A stretch of 64,000 nucleotides of DNA from Gimesia chilikensis (GTDB lineage Bacteria > Planctomycetota > Planctomycetia > Planctomycetales > Planctomycetaceae): positions 3,705,748 to 3,769,747 of the forward strand of contig NZ_CP036266.1 in NCBI RefSeq assembly GCF_007744075.1, in the 5' to 3' direction. The notes beneath the pieces are model-generated. The model was not told where the DNA came from, ran no database searches, and saw only the letters and a program-made list of their open reading frames with translations. The position numbers and the translations under genes are program-made. Of this stretch, positions 37,597-46,450 are shown piece by piece. Every line of letters starts with the position of its first letter. The first letter of the stretch is position 1.

Positions 37597-38565
37597 ATGT
37601 TGCTTGCCTTTATCGCGATCATCGCCGGACTCGCATTATTGATCTGGAGTACAGACCGCTTCATCGATGGTGCTGCAGTGACGTCACGCTATTTCGGTAT
37701 GTCACCCCTGTTGATCGGCATGGTCGTCGTCGGCTTTGGTACTTCACTGCCGGAAATGGTGGTCTCGGTCATCTCCGCCTCCGAAGGGAACGCCGGCGTT
37801 GCGCTCGGGAATGCTTACGGATCGAATATTACCAATATCGCCCTGATCCTTGGTCTGACAGCGCTCATTAATCCACTGACGGTGCAGTCCAAGATCCTCC
37901 GCAAAGAATTACCCGTTCTCGGGGGTTGTACCCTGCTCTCTGCCTGGCAGATCTGGGATGGACACATCAGTCGTCTGGATGCAATTGTCCTCTTGTCGGT
38001 CTTTGCCTTCCTGATGGGCTGGACTATCTGGCAGGCCGTCCGTAATCCGACCGACGAACTCGAAGCCGAAATGGAACGCGAACTCTCCAGTCATACCATG
38101 CCCATTAAACGCGCCGTAATCTGGCTGCTCGTCGGTCTGGTACTGCTGGTTGTCAGTTCCCGCATGCTGGTCTGGGGAGCTGTTTTCCTGGCCCGCTACT
38201 TTGGCGTGAGCGATCTGGTTATCGGCCTGACCATCGTGGCCGCAGGCACTTCGCTGCCCGAACTGGCTTCTTCGATCATCGCCACCCGCAAAGGGGAATT
38301 TGATATCGCCGTCGGCAATGTGATCGGCTCCAACATGTTCAACACATTGGCTGTGGTCGGCCTCGCCGGAGTAATTCACCCGATTTCCGTGAATGGAGAA
38401 GTCTTTTCCCGCGACGTGATGGTCATGCTGGCGTTGACCTTCTCCCTGTTCATTCTGGGACGCGGCTGGGGTGGCCCGGGACGCATCAATCGTTATGAAG
38501 GTGCGCTGCTCCTGGCCTGCTACATTGGCTACACCTGGTGGCTTATTCGTAGTGCCCTGCTCTGA
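37597..38565 (+). CDS. Calcium/sodium antiporter (CaCA family, YrbG-like)
   Basis: A 322-residue cation/Ca exchanger with about ten helices. The two alpha repeats are clear: GFGTSLPEMVVSVISASEGN with ALGNAYGSNITNI in the first half, and AGTSLPELASSIIATRKGE with AVGNVIGSNMFNT in the second. These form the ion-binding site. It is divergent from ktrB. Confidence 0.92.
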   Translation: MLLAFIAIIAGLALLIWSTDRFIDGAAVTSRYFGMSPLLIGMVVVGFGTSLPEMVVSVISASEGNAGVALGNAYGSNITNIALILGLTALINPLTVQSKILRKELPVLGGCTLLSAWQIWDGHISRLDAIVLLSVFAFLMGWTIWQAVRNPTDELEAEMERELSSHTMPIKRAVIWLLVGLVLLVVSSRMLVWGAVFLARYFGVSDLVIGLTIVAAGTSLPELASSIIATRKGEFDIAVGNVIGSNMFNTLAVVGLAGVIHPISVNGEVFSRDVMVMLALTFSLFILGRGWGGPGRINRYEGALLLACYIGYTWWLIRSALL

Positions 38566-38651
38566 AACAGGCCTCCTTCCGGCCTCCAGCCTTGACAAAG
38601 GGGACTCCCTCCAAGATAGTTCATGCTGATTCCTGGAAGGAAAATGTCTCA

Positions 38652-39089
38652 ATGAACTGGCTGCGTAATTTCGCGATGATCTGGATGGTGGCAACCACGG
38701 TACATGCCCCGTTCCCGGTCTGCGACGGTGACAACCTTGCCAGTGGACAGACCGCGTCCCTCCATTTTGAGGTGCTCAACCACTCATTCGATCTCGATTT
38801 CATCCTGCTCGGCTGCGATCTGCCGGATGATTACGACGACGGTCCTCTCGATGTGGATCCGGAAGAGGGCTCCAGTTCAGTCTTTGGTTCGCCCTATACG
38901 TCACAGGGACAACCGCTTAAACTGTGTCTCTGGAATCCAGCGGATGCCTGGGGCACGCTGTTCTGTATGCCCCCGGAACGCAGCATCGCCTGTCTGGCCC
39001 GTACCGCGGATCGTTCCTCCTGTCTCCCCTTTCTGAATTTCTCATTTGGAAAACTGAGCCAGAGCGGAAATGCGCATTTTCATTGTTAA
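38652..39089 (+). CDS. Small secreted cysteine-containing protein
   Basis: A 145-residue protein with a hydrophobic N-terminus (MNWLRNFAMIWMVATTVHA) that is probably a signal peptide. The mature part contains several cysteines, a short acidic stretch (DDYDDGPLDVDPEE) and no recognised fold. The ATG at 38652 is chosen because it begins the signal peptide; an earlier in-frame start exists at 38592. Confidence that it is a real gene is moderate. Confidence 0.45.
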   Translation: MNWLRNFAMIWMVATTVHAPFPVCDGDNLASGQTASLHFEVLNHSFDLDFILLGCDLPDDYDDGPLDVDPEEGSSSVFGSPYTSQGQPLKLCLWNPADAWGTLFCMPPERSIACLARTADRSSCLPFLNFSFGKLSQSGNAHFHC

Positions 39090-39176
39090 GCAATGAACCG
39101 CATTTCGTGTTTAGCTCAATACCGTTTTTCCTGACAGCCTGATGTGGTGCGCTGTCAGCCTGTAATGAGGATTCCA

Positions 39177-40013
39177 ATGCGCGTCCATCCTACCGCTTAC
39201 ATCCATCCCGATGCCATCGTCCACCCTTCGTGTGACATCGGCCCCCATGTCGTCATTGAGGGCCCGGTCCGCATCGGCGCTCACTGTCACCTGGGACCCT
39301 CCGTGGTCGTCATGGGGAATACCGACATCGGCCCCGAATGTGAAATACATGCCCACGCCGTCATCGGCGATGTTCCCCAGGACCGAAAGTATACCGGGGC
39401 GATCAGCTACTGTCGCATTGGCCAAGGCTGTGTGATTCGTGAGTCGGTCACCATCCACCGGGCCAGTATCGAACAGGCGACGACAATCATCGGCAACGAG
39501 TGCCACCTGATGACCTGTTCCCACGTGGCCCACGACTGCATCCTCGCGGATGAAGTCACACTTGTCAGCGGTGCCCTGCTCGGCGGTCACGTGCAGATCG
39601 GATCCCAGGCAATCATTTCCGGCAATGTCGGCATTCATCAGTTTGTACGCGTCGGACAACTCGCCATGCTGGGAGGCGTCGCCATGATCAGCCGCGATGT
39701 TCCCCCCTTCACGATGACAGACCACCAGGGCGAAATCATCGGCCTGAATGCCGTCGGCCTGGCCCGGCGGGGGATTTCAAACGCAGAGCAGCAGGATCTG
39801 AAAAACCTGTTTCGAGTTATCTGTCGTTCAGGAATGTCCCACTCACGCTCCCTTGAACTGGCTCAAGAACTGGCTCTGACCGATCTGGGACGCCAGTTCG
39901 TGGAATTCTTCCAGGTGGACACACAACGGGGCTTCTGTCGCTTTCGAGGCAGAAAATCTCGCTCCCGGAAAAACCTGGTCCCCCCGGTTCAGCATCCTCC
40001 GCTCGCTGAGTGA
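39177..40013 (+). CDS. lpxA: UDP-N-acetylglucosamine O-acyltransferase (LpxA)
   Basis: A 278-residue left-handed beta-helix acyltransferase of lipid A biosynthesis, transferring hydroxyacyl from ACP to UDP-GlcNAc. Hexapeptide repeats run from VHPTAYIHPDAIVHPSCDIG onward. The catalytic histidine region reads LMTCSHVAHDC (family pattern NAHIAHDC), then HQFVRVGQLAMLGG. The start at 39177 is set by GAGG 7 nt upstream. The C-terminus is about 15 residues longer than usual, with an Arg-rich tail. The other lipid A genes are not in the window. Presence of LpxA supports a Gram-negative-type outer membrane. Confidence 0.9.
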   Translation: MRVHPTAYIHPDAIVHPSCDIGPHVVIEGPVRIGAHCHLGPSVVVMGNTDIGPECEIHAHAVIGDVPQDRKYTGAISYCRIGQGCVIRESVTIHRASIEQATTIIGNECHLMTCSHVAHDCILADEVTLVSGALLGGHVQIGSQAIISGNVGIHQFVRVGQLAMLGGVAMISRDVPPFTMTDHQGEIIGLNAVGLARRGISNAEQQDLKNLFRVICRSGMSHSRSLELAQELALTDLGRQFVEFFQVDTQRGFCRFRGRKSRSRKNLVPPVQHPPLAE

Positions 40014-40290
40014 TCCCTCTTCGAATTTCATGAGTAACTCTTTGCGTAACTCCTGATGCGACAGGCAGGAGTAGTTGAAGCCAATGTGTGGCAGCGGGAT
40101 ACCGCCCCGGATCCTCTTTCAGGTGAGAGATTAGGACGAACCTGGAACGTTCCGGGGCGGTACATTTTTGACCCGCGCAGCCAGACAATGCTGGCATCAC
40201 TGCCGGTAGCGATTACAATAAACGGGACAACGTACTTCTACGTCAGCTGATCCCTCATGCTTTGACACTTCTTACTCGGGGAACGATATC

Positions 40291-41403
40291 ATGCGCCGCT
40301 GCTTCCTGGTTTTGATCGTGCTGGCTCTCGCCTGCTTTACTCGTGCCGGTCATCTGCAGGCAGAAGGCTATCGAACCTCCATTGGAACCGGCGCCGATCG
40401 CATTCCCGTCATCGTGGTCTCAGGCACTCCCTATGAAATGGGTCTGCAACAGGGAAAACTGATCCGGGAAGAAGCCACGCAGATGATCAACTCACTGCTG
40501 CAGAAAGTACAGACCGCCGGACCGGAACGTGCCTCCGATGCCCATCTGGATGCCGCCTGGAACGCGATCGCACCGCATACCGATGTCCGCTTCAAAGAAG
40601 AACTCCGTGGCTTCGCTGAAGGGACTGGCCTTCCTCTGAAAACGCTGCAGCGGGCACACGCGTTACCAGTCGTCATGGATTATTCCTGCAGCGGCATCGC
40701 TGCCTGGGGCGCAGCGACGAAAGATGGTCACCTTTACCAGACACGCAATCTCGACTGGACCATGGAACTCGGCGCGCAGGACTTTCCCTGTATCACGGTC
40801 TACATTCCCAAACAGGGTATTCCCCACGTGAATATCACCTTCGCCGGATTCCTCGGTGCCAACACGGGAATTAATGCCAAAGGCATCGTGCTGTCGGAAA
40901 TGGGAGATTCCCCCGGCAAGGACTATCCTTTCGATATGAACGGCGTCCATTTTACGACACTGTTTCGCCAGGTGATGTATGACGCCAATAATCTGGACGA
41001 GGCCATCGATCTCTTCAAGCAGGCAAAGCGGATCAAGAAATATCACTATGTCGTCGGAGACGGCACCAGCCGCCAGGCCGTTAAAATGCTGGCACATGCT
41101 CCCGATCTGGTGATCTGGCGAGACAACGACCCAGCCGACGAACTCGCGCCGGCGGTCATGAAAAACCTGGTCTACCAGGATGAAGGCCGCGGCGCGTTTC
41201 AACCGTTACAGAAAGTCTATGGCAAAATCGGTGCGGAGGAAATGAGAGACATCGCCTGTCAGATTCCCATCAAGGGGGGCAATATTCTGGATGTCGTCTA
41301 CGACGCAACCGCGCTGGAGTTCTGGGTTTCCTATGCTGAGAAACAGGAAGAAGCCTATCAGAGGCCCTTCGTGCACTTCAAACTCAAAGACTACCTCAAG
41401 TAG
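40291..41403 (+). CDS. C45-type autoproteolytic acyltransferase/hydrolase, secreted
   Basis: A 370-residue Ntn-type protein related to isopenicillin-N acyltransferase, acid ceramidase-like and phospholipase B-like enzymes. A signal peptide covers about residues 1-24. The autocatalytic cysteine is Cys133 in MDYSCSGIAAWGA, followed by the typical YQTRNLDWTME. Later landmarks are GFLGANTGINAKGIVLSEMG and MLAHAPDLVIWRDND. Such enzymes cut or transfer amide-linked acyl groups. The gene overlaps the convergent potassium channel gene by 8 bp. Confidence 0.8.
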   Translation: MRRCFLVLIVLALACFTRAGHLQAEGYRTSIGTGADRIPVIVVSGTPYEMGLQQGKLIREEATQMINSLLQKVQTAGPERASDAHLDAAWNAIAPHTDVRFKEELRGFAEGTGLPLKTLQRAHALPVVMDYSCSGIAAWGAATKDGHLYQTRNLDWTMELGAQDFPCITVYIPKQGIPHVNITFAGFLGANTGINAKGIVLSEMGDSPGKDYPFDMNGVHFTTLFRQVMYDANNLDEAIDLFKQAKRIKKYHYVVGDGTSRQAVKMLAHAPDLVIWRDNDPADELAPAVMKNLVYQDEGRGAFQPLQKVYGKIGAEEMRDIACQIPIKGGNILDVVYDATALEFWVSYAEKQEEAYQRPFVHFKLKDYLK

Positions 41404-41782
41404 TTTTGTGATGTTCTGAACGCGATGCTTCGTGTTCCAGATCCATATGCCGTTTCGCGGTTTCATGCAGGGACCGCGTCGCGATCGCAATAACTAAACC
41501 GACGACAATCATCCCTACCAGGCCAATCCCCACGCTGATGATTTTTCCCATCGGCGTCTCAGGTGTAATATCACCATAGCCGATGGTCAGACCGGTAATC
41601 ATCGAAAAATAGACGGCGTCGCCGAAGCTCAGGTTCTCAAACCGCCAGATCAGGAAAGCCCCCAGCAGCAGAATCAACAGCAGAGCCACAATCACCTCGC
41701 GGACATACGAGGCGTAGCGCATAAACGAACTGAAGAATTCAACAAACAAAGGCAGTCGTTTCTCGATGATGTGCTTCAGCAT
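41396..41782 (-). CDS. Two-TM potassium channel
   Basis: A 128-residue ion channel of the KcsA/MthK pore type. Two membrane helices (about residues 29-45 and 80-104) flank a pore loop with selectivity filter TIGYGD at residues 66-71. There is no RCK domain, so gating is by some other means. The gene overlaps the preceding convergent gene end by 8 bp. It would provide a potassium leak or release path to balance the KtrAB uptake system found 4 kb away. Confidence 0.9.
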   Translation of the reverse strand: MLKHIIEKRLPLFVEFFSSFMRYASYVREVIVALLLILLLGAFLIWRFENLSFGDAVYFSMITGLTIGYGDITPETPMGKIISVGIGLVGMIVVGLVIAIATRSLHETAKRHMDLEHEASRSEHHKTT

Positions 41783-42069
41783 GGGGCTTGTCTCGAATTG
41801 CGAATTAATGAAAAGTGGAAACGGATATGAAGGATTTCATCAGAAAACCAAGTTTACCCGTTTGATCACACACTGCCCAGAGAGTTTCCCTCGTCTTTCG
41901 TACTGCCAATGGTGATTGGAAACATGAGAATGGACCTGACCAGAGAACAAACGGCGCTCTGCTCACGTCCAATCCGCTTGATTCACCTGCCCCCAGACGT
42001 TACTTTTGTTAAATAACTACAGCGTCTCTCCTGCCACTTAAGATCGCCTGCCCTGCCAAGGAGTCATCC

Positions 42070-43170
42070 ATGCTCTCTGCTCTCAAGAAAACTTTCCTCA
42101 CCGCCCTGCTGCTGCCCGTCCTCTGCTCGGTTTCCGTCCACGCACAAACACCGCGACTCAATCCTGATGACCTGCTCCTGTACCGCGATGGATCCGGAAA
42201 AGTTCAGAAGGTCACCACACCGGACGACTGGAAACAACGCAGGCAGGAAATCATTCGCGGTATGGAAACGGTCATGGGCCCCTTCCCGGGTGACGATCAA
42301 CGGGTTCCACTCGACATCGAAGTTCTCGAAGAGGTCAAGCTCGACAACTACACGCGCAAACTGATCACCTACCAGTCCGGCCCCGATTCCCGTACGCCCG
42401 CCTATCTCTGTATTCCTCACACCGCCAGCAAGGATCACAAGGTCCCCGCGGTTCTCTGTCTGCATCCCACCGACAACAAGGTCGGCCATAAGGTCGCGCT
42501 CGGACTGGGAGGCCGCGCCGGTCGTAATTACGCCGCCGAACTCGCGGAACGTGGCTATGTCACCATCGCCCCCGCCTACCCGCATCTCGCGAATTACTGG
42601 CCCAACCTGGGTAAACTCGGTTTCGTCAGCGGCACGATGAAAGCCATCTGGGACAACTCCCGCGCCATCGATCTCTTGGCTTCCCTGGACACCGTCGATA
42701 TGAGCCAGGGCGTCGGTGCGATTGGACATTCCCTGGGAGGCCACAACGCGATCTACACCGCCGTCTTCGATCCACGTGTTACCGCCATCGTCAGCAGTTG
42801 TGGCTTCGATTCCTATCGCGACTATTACGACGCTGCCGAACGCGTCTGGTATTTCGGCAAAGGCTGGTGCCAGATCCGCTACATGCCCCGCATGTCAGAC
42901 TACCGCGGCAGACTCGACGAAATCCCCTTCGATTTCACCGAACTGCTCGGCGTCATGGCCCCCCGCCCGGTCTACGTCAACGCGCCCCTGCACGATTCCA
43001 ACTTCCGCTGGAAAAGCGTCGACAAATGCGCGAGCGCAGCCCGGCCTGTCTACGAACTGCTGGACGCCAAAGGCAAACTCGTCATCGACCACCCGGACTG
43101 CGATCACAACTTCCCGGAAGAACAACGACAGAAAGCCTATCAGCTGTTCGATTCGGTACTGAAGAAGTAA
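42070..43170 (+). CDS. Secreted alpha/beta hydrolase
   Basis: A 366-residue hydrolase with a signal peptide (residues 1-25). The nucleophile elbow GHSLGG has Ser221; the oxyanion region is LCLHPTDNK, and the catalytic histidine is most likely in DCDHNFPEE near residue 350. It resembles acetyl xylan esterase/dienelactone-hydrolase-type enzymes common in planctomycetes. The natural ester or substrate is unknown. An IS110 transposase gene begins 136 bp later. Confidence 0.8.
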   Translation: MLSALKKTFLTALLLPVLCSVSVHAQTPRLNPDDLLLYRDGSGKVQKVTTPDDWKQRRQEIIRGMETVMGPFPGDDQRVPLDIEVLEEVKLDNYTRKLITYQSGPDSRTPAYLCIPHTASKDHKVPAVLCLHPTDNKVGHKVALGLGGRAGRNYAAELAERGYVTIAPAYPHLANYWPNLGKLGFVSGTMKAIWDNSRAIDLLASLDTVDMSQGVGAIGHSLGGHNAIYTAVFDPRVTAIVSSCGFDSYRDYYDAAERVWYFGKGWCQIRYMPRMSDYRGRLDEIPFDFTELLGVMAPRPVYVNAPLHDSNFRWKSVDKCASAARPVYELLDAKGKLVIDHPDCDHNFPEEQRQKAYQLFDSVLKK

Positions 43171-43209
43171 ACGGATTCCAGCAATATCGAGTGCGAAATA
43201 AGGAGGGTG

Positions 43210-43269
43210 AAACTATGTAAGAAGGCCGAGCCGGTGGTGGTATTCTTTAACGCGTGGTAAACATAGTTT
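43210..43269. repeat. Long-stem inverted repeat upstream of the IS110 transposase
   Basis: AAACTATGT (43210-43218) pairs perfectly with ACATAGTTT (43261-43269), enclosing 42 nt that include a CCG/CGG mini-stem. It lies 37 bp before the transposase ATG, where IS110 elements encode their bridge RNA. The fold could be a bridge RNA domain or part of the left end. Confidence 0.5.
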
Positions 43270-43306
43270 GTTACAACCTTGTTTCCACAAAAGAAAGGAA
43301 CCACTC

Positions 43307-44338
43307 ATGTTTTATGCCGGCATCGACCTTCACAAACAGAGTATCACAGTCTGCGTCGTAAATGAAGCGCGTAAAATCGAGAAACGGAAACGTCTGATGT
43401 GCGCCAATGAAGCTGCTATCGTGGCCTTCTTCAAGGAGGTCATCCAGGAACTGGGGCCCTTTCGCGCGGTCGTGGAAGCGACGGCCAGCTACGAATGGCT
43501 GATCAAACTCATCGAGCCCCTGGCTGATAAAGTGATCCTCGCCCACCCTGGTAAATTGCGGGTCATCGCTGAGTCCACGCGGAAAAGCGATCGTCTCGAT
43601 GCCCAGGTTCTGGCCGAGTTTCTGTCAAGAGACATGGTACCAGCCTCGTATCGCCCAACCCCTCGGCAACGCGATCACCGCGGCCTGGTACGTCAGCGGA
43701 GCTCCATTCAACGCCGGATTACTTCGGTCAAGAATCGCATGCGACGGATCATGAGCAACTACAATGCAGATCGACCAGACCTGTTCAGAAAAGCGGGACA
43801 AGAGTATGTCAGCAGCTATCCCCTGTCGGCCGCTGATCGGATTTGCATGAATCAACTGACCTCAGAATGGCTTTTCTTTCTCCAACAGTTGAAGTCAGCC
43901 AACCAGGCACTGGTCGACTTTGCCGGGACGGCTCCGATTCGTGAACAGCATCAGCGGGAACTGCTGCAGAGTATCCCGGGCGTTGGTTTTGTGATCACTG
44001 AAGTCGTGTTATCGGAGATTGCAGACATCGATCGATTCGACTCTCAGAAGCAGGTAGTTGCCTACGCGGGCCTGGCACCGGGACAACGGGAAAGTGCCGG
44101 GAAGATGAAGGAACTCCACATCGAAAAGGCAGGTTCCCGTTATTTGCGCTGGGCGCTGGTGGAGGCCGCCTGGCAACTGGTGTATCGGGTACCGCGCTGG
44201 AAGACGATCTACGAGAGGTTGAAAAAACGCTTGAAGGCTAAAAAAGCCATCGTGGCGATCGCCAGGCGTCTGCTGGGAATGATGGTCGCGATCATGAAAT
44301 CAGGCGAACCATTCACAGCGACACACCAGCCTGCCTGA
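43307..44338 (+). CDS. IS110-family transposase (intact)
   Basis: A 343-residue recombinase of the IS110 family. The RuvC-like DEDD half has Asp7 (AGIDLHK), Glu57 (VVEATASYEW) and Asp95/Asp98 (KSDRLDAQVLAEFL). The Tnp half carries the catalytic serine, Ser263, in YAGLAPGQRESAGK, followed by GSRYLRWALVEAAW. It appears complete and may be active. The longer open frame to 43268 is unlikely; the ATG at 43307 begins at the normal MFYAGIDLHK. IS110 elements lack clear terminal repeats, so the exact ends are not known. Confidence 0.93.
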   Translation: MFYAGIDLHKQSITVCVVNEARKIEKRKRLMCANEAAIVAFFKEVIQELGPFRAVVEATASYEWLIKLIEPLADKVILAHPGKLRVIAESTRKSDRLDAQVLAEFLSRDMVPASYRPTPRQRDHRGLVRQRSSIQRRITSVKNRMRRIMSNYNADRPDLFRKAGQEYVSSYPLSAADRICMNQLTSEWLFFLQQLKSANQALVDFAGTAPIREQHQRELLQSIPGVGFVITEVVLSEIADIDRFDSQKQVVAYAGLAPGQRESAGKMKELHIEKAGSRYLRWALVEAAWQLVYRVPRWKTIYERLKKRLKAKKAIVAIARRLLGMMVAIMKSGEPFTATHQPA

Positions 44339-44347
44339 AACAGGCTG
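44327..44347 (+). repeat. Short hairpin over the transposase stop codon
   Basis: CAGCCTG (44327-44333) pairs with CAGGCTG (44341-44347) with a 7-nt loop that contains the TGA stop. It may help end translation or mark the right end of the element. Confidence 0.45.
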
Positions 44348-44615
44348 ACGAGTAATACAGATTTGAATTAATAACATCAGAGACAAAATCAATCGGGAAT
44401 GTGTGAACGACCCCGACCGGGCCCATGAAGGCGGGGAAATGTCTGCGACCTTCGTCAGGGTGAATGGGGCGTTCTTCGTACGGATGTTTAATGGCGACGG
44501 CCTGCAACAGTGGTCGATCCCGAATAGATGGTTGAGCGTACCGCTTGATTGTGTCTCAGAAAGGAATCCATGCGCAAAGAATTAAATCACTTGACAAGAT
44601 GTTCTTCATAGATGG

Positions 44616-44654
44616 GCCCGAATGCAATTCGGGCCGAGCGCAGCGAGCAGGAAA
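44616..44654 (+). repeat. Palindromic dispersed element, copy B
   Basis: GCCCGAATGCAATTCGGGC, then two CGAGC units and AGGAAA. It has the same 39-bp layout as copy A at 32559-32597. The outer pair is G-C here and C-G in copy A, so the stem is conserved by paired changes. Confidence 0.75.
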
Positions 44655-44692
44655 ATGCCAGAGTTGCCTGCATCACAGGAAAAACAGTTCTA

Positions 44693-44714
44693 CTCACCTC
44701 CTGGACGAGGTGAG
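44693..44714. terminator. Hairpin after the metallopeptidase-like gene
   Basis: CTCACCTC (44693-44700) and GAGGTGAG (44707-44714) form a perfect 8-bp stem with a 6-nt loop. Reading on the minus strand it follows the stop at 44738. No long T-run follows directly, so it is a weak terminator candidate. Confidence 0.4.
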
Positions 44715-44737
44715 CGAATTTCGACAGATTCCGTAAG

Positions 44738-45757
44738 CTAACGTTTCAGCTCTGCTGGAATCTCGTAATCGCCCACCTTAACCCCCTGATTTCGCAAGGC
44801 ATCCATGATCGCCTTGTAAATATAAGGGTTGTTTTCCAGAGCCCTGCGGTTTTCTTCGGTCCACTTTTCCAGCTTCAGATCTTTGAATGCAACATCATCC
44901 ATCTTTCCGAGCTCAACGATGATGTCACGCATGACCTTCCCCCCCTGCAGAAATCGATCCCTCAGCACAGGAGTTCCATCGGCATAGGTGAGACTGGCCA
45001 GTTTTTTCCCCAGCATTTGTGTAGAGAGAGAACCGTCGCGGTCGGTACCGGCTGCAATCGGATTCCACAAAACGTGCTCGGACTCAGATTTCATTTTCGC
45101 CAGCTGAGCCAGATGCGCCGGTATTTGCGGCCAGGGACCTTTGGGAGAGTATTTGATTTCTCCGATGCCCTCCTTCCCGGTCCCATGTTCGGCCCAGCGT
45201 GCCATCCCTTCCAGAAACCAGGTGTTTTTGAACTGCGTTGCGCCATATTGCACCAGGTGAAATGTCTCATGGGTGGGTGTGACATTCTTCGTGGGATCGA
45301 GTTGACTGGAAATCGCCATCACAATACAGCGGTCCTTGGGGCTCCCCTCGGGAATCTTGCGCGCCCGCTGGGCACTCGAGTAAGCGATCCCGTTCAGGCC
45401 CCCCATTTCCTTGCGATCCCTGATGCTGACCTGAATACAGTTCACACCTTGAAACCGGTCACTTTCGAATGGATCAGGAAACTCCAGCGCACGGCAGAAG
45501 AGTTGATGCGCCGCCCACACCTGCTTGGCAACGTTTTCCACCTGATCTGAGACACCATTCTGGTTCACATCGATGGGAGAGACCGCCCCCGTTCCTTCTT
45601 TAGTGTAGAAGACCCGCACAAAATCAAAGACGTAGTGTTCCTTGAGCTCCGCTTTTTTGCTCTGCTGGGCAGACGCCAGCTCAGGAGAGAGAAACACACC
45701 CGCAAGAACTGCGAGCGTAATGAGCCGACGCGGTATAAAACCAGGAATGCCTCGCAT
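44738..45757 (-). CDS. Secreted metallopeptidase-like protein (HExxH)
   Basis: A 339-residue protein with a signal peptide (residues 1-30) when begun at the ATG at 45757; the frame is open to 45847. A zinc-binding HETFH is at residues 163-167, and a glutamate about 20 residues later (WFLEGMARWAEHG) fits a gluzincin-type third ligand. Early in the mature part, DVNQNGVSDQ looks like a calcium-binding loop. The substrate is unknown. It might also be an inactive relative. Confidence 0.65.
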   Translation of the reverse strand: MRGIPGFIPRRLITLAVLAGVFLSPELASAQQSKKAELKEHYVFDFVRVFYTKEGTGAVSPIDVNQNGVSDQVENVAKQVWAAHQLFCRALEFPDPFESDRFQGVNCIQVSIRDRKEMGGLNGIAYSSAQRARKIPEGSPKDRCIVMAISSQLDPTKNVTPTHETFHLVQYGATQFKNTWFLEGMARWAEHGTGKEGIGEIKYSPKGPWPQIPAHLAQLAKMKSESEHVLWNPIAAGTDRDGSLSTQMLGKKLASLTYADGTPVLRDRFLQGGKVMRDIIVELGKMDDVAFKDLKLEKWTEENRRALENNPYIYKAIMDALRNQGVKVGDYEIPAELKR

Positions 45758-45965
45758 CGGAGTTAACCTTTCGGCTGACGACCAGACTGGTCGGGTTGAC
45801 GGACCGATAGAGCTGTGACTGACACGTGAAGATATGTACCCAATCAATCATAACTGAAGGCAACGCTGTGTCAATCAGATTCACACACCTGGCAGCATGT
45901 TGACAATTTCTCGTCGAGCCCCCGCCGGTCAATTGATTTTTTCCCTGAAGAGTGCGTTTTACCGC

Positions 45966-46008
45966 TTGACCCCGTACCATGGTACAGAGTCTATAATGCC
46001 TCAGGAGG
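45966..46008 (+). promoter_or_regulatory. MerR-type promoter and ribosome binding site
   Basis: -35 TTGACC (45966-45971) and -10 TATAAT (45992-45997) are separated by 20 bp, the stretched spacing needed by MerR-family activators. The spacer holds the dyad GTACCATGGTAC (45974-45985). AGGAGG (46003-46008) precedes the ATG at 46015. The operator sits in front of the merR-like gene itself, so autoregulation of the operon is likely. Confidence 0.8.
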
Positions 46009-46014
46009 TGAAAC

Positions 46015-46419
46015 ATGAATCAATTAACAATCGGTCGTGTCGCTCAGGCCGCTGGCGTGGGAGTCGAAACAGTACGCTTTTACGAACGCAAAGGTCTGGT
46101 CGATCAGCCACGCATCAAAGCCCCCTTCCGGGAATATCCGCCGGAGACTATCGATCGCATCCGGTTCATCAAACGGGCTCAGGAACTCGGGTTCACGCTG
46201 GCTGAGGTAGACCAGTTATTGAGCATTGCAGACAACCCTGGCTCTTCCAAGCGTGAGGTCAAGCAGCTGGCGGGACAGAAGCTGTCCGAGATCCGTCAGA
46301 AAATCGACGATCTGAAAAGACTGGCAGACACGCTCGACTCACTCTATGAACAGTGTTCGGGACATGGCACACTGGAAGACTGCCCCATCATTTTGTCGAT
46401 TCTTCCCTCTGAAAAATAA
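46015..46419 (+). CDS. MerR-family metal-responsive regulator
   Basis: A 134-residue MerR-type regulator. The winged helix-turn-helix begins TIGRVAQAAGVGVETVRFYERKGL, and a long dimerisation helix follows. Cys114 and Cys123 (EQCSGHGTLEDCP) match two metal-binding cysteines of MerR/ZntR proteins. The first of the usual three is missing (NPGSSKREV where a Cys is expected), so the metal may be other than mercury. It precedes the HMA/MauE gene by 31 bp. A MerR-type promoter lies directly upstream. Confidence 0.88.
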   Translation: MNQLTIGRVAQAAGVGVETVRFYERKGLVDQPRIKAPFREYPPETIDRIRFIKRAQELGFTLAEVDQLLSIADNPGSSKREVKQLAGQKLSEIRQKIDDLKRLADTLDSLYEQCSGHGTLEDCPIILSILPSEK

Positions 46420-46450
46420 ATCATCATCCATCCGATACGGAGATAATAAA

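Larger units (their letters stand above)
43171..44380 (+). mobile_element. IS110-family insertion element (approximate limits)
   Basis: The element contains the intact transposase 43307-44338. The left non-coding end must lie after the hydrolase stop (43170), and the right end is somewhere past 44347. Limits given are approximate because this family has no long inverted terminal repeats or fixed target duplication. The left non-coding end with its long-stem repeat is the expected place for a bridge RNA. Confidence 0.6.
44339..44737. other. Gene-free stretch right of the IS110 transposase
   Basis: About 400 bp without a convincing gene. It holds part of the right end of the IS element, palindromic element B (44616-44654) and an 8-bp perfect hairpin, CTCACCTC/GAGGTGAG (44693-44714), that lies just beyond the stop of the minus-strand gene and could serve as its terminator. 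Confidence 0.5.

Noticed and set aside
40056-40250. A 64-codon plus-strand frame between lpxA and the C45 hydrolase
   Set aside because: No ribosome binding site, no family signs and no conserved features were visible; it may be chance.
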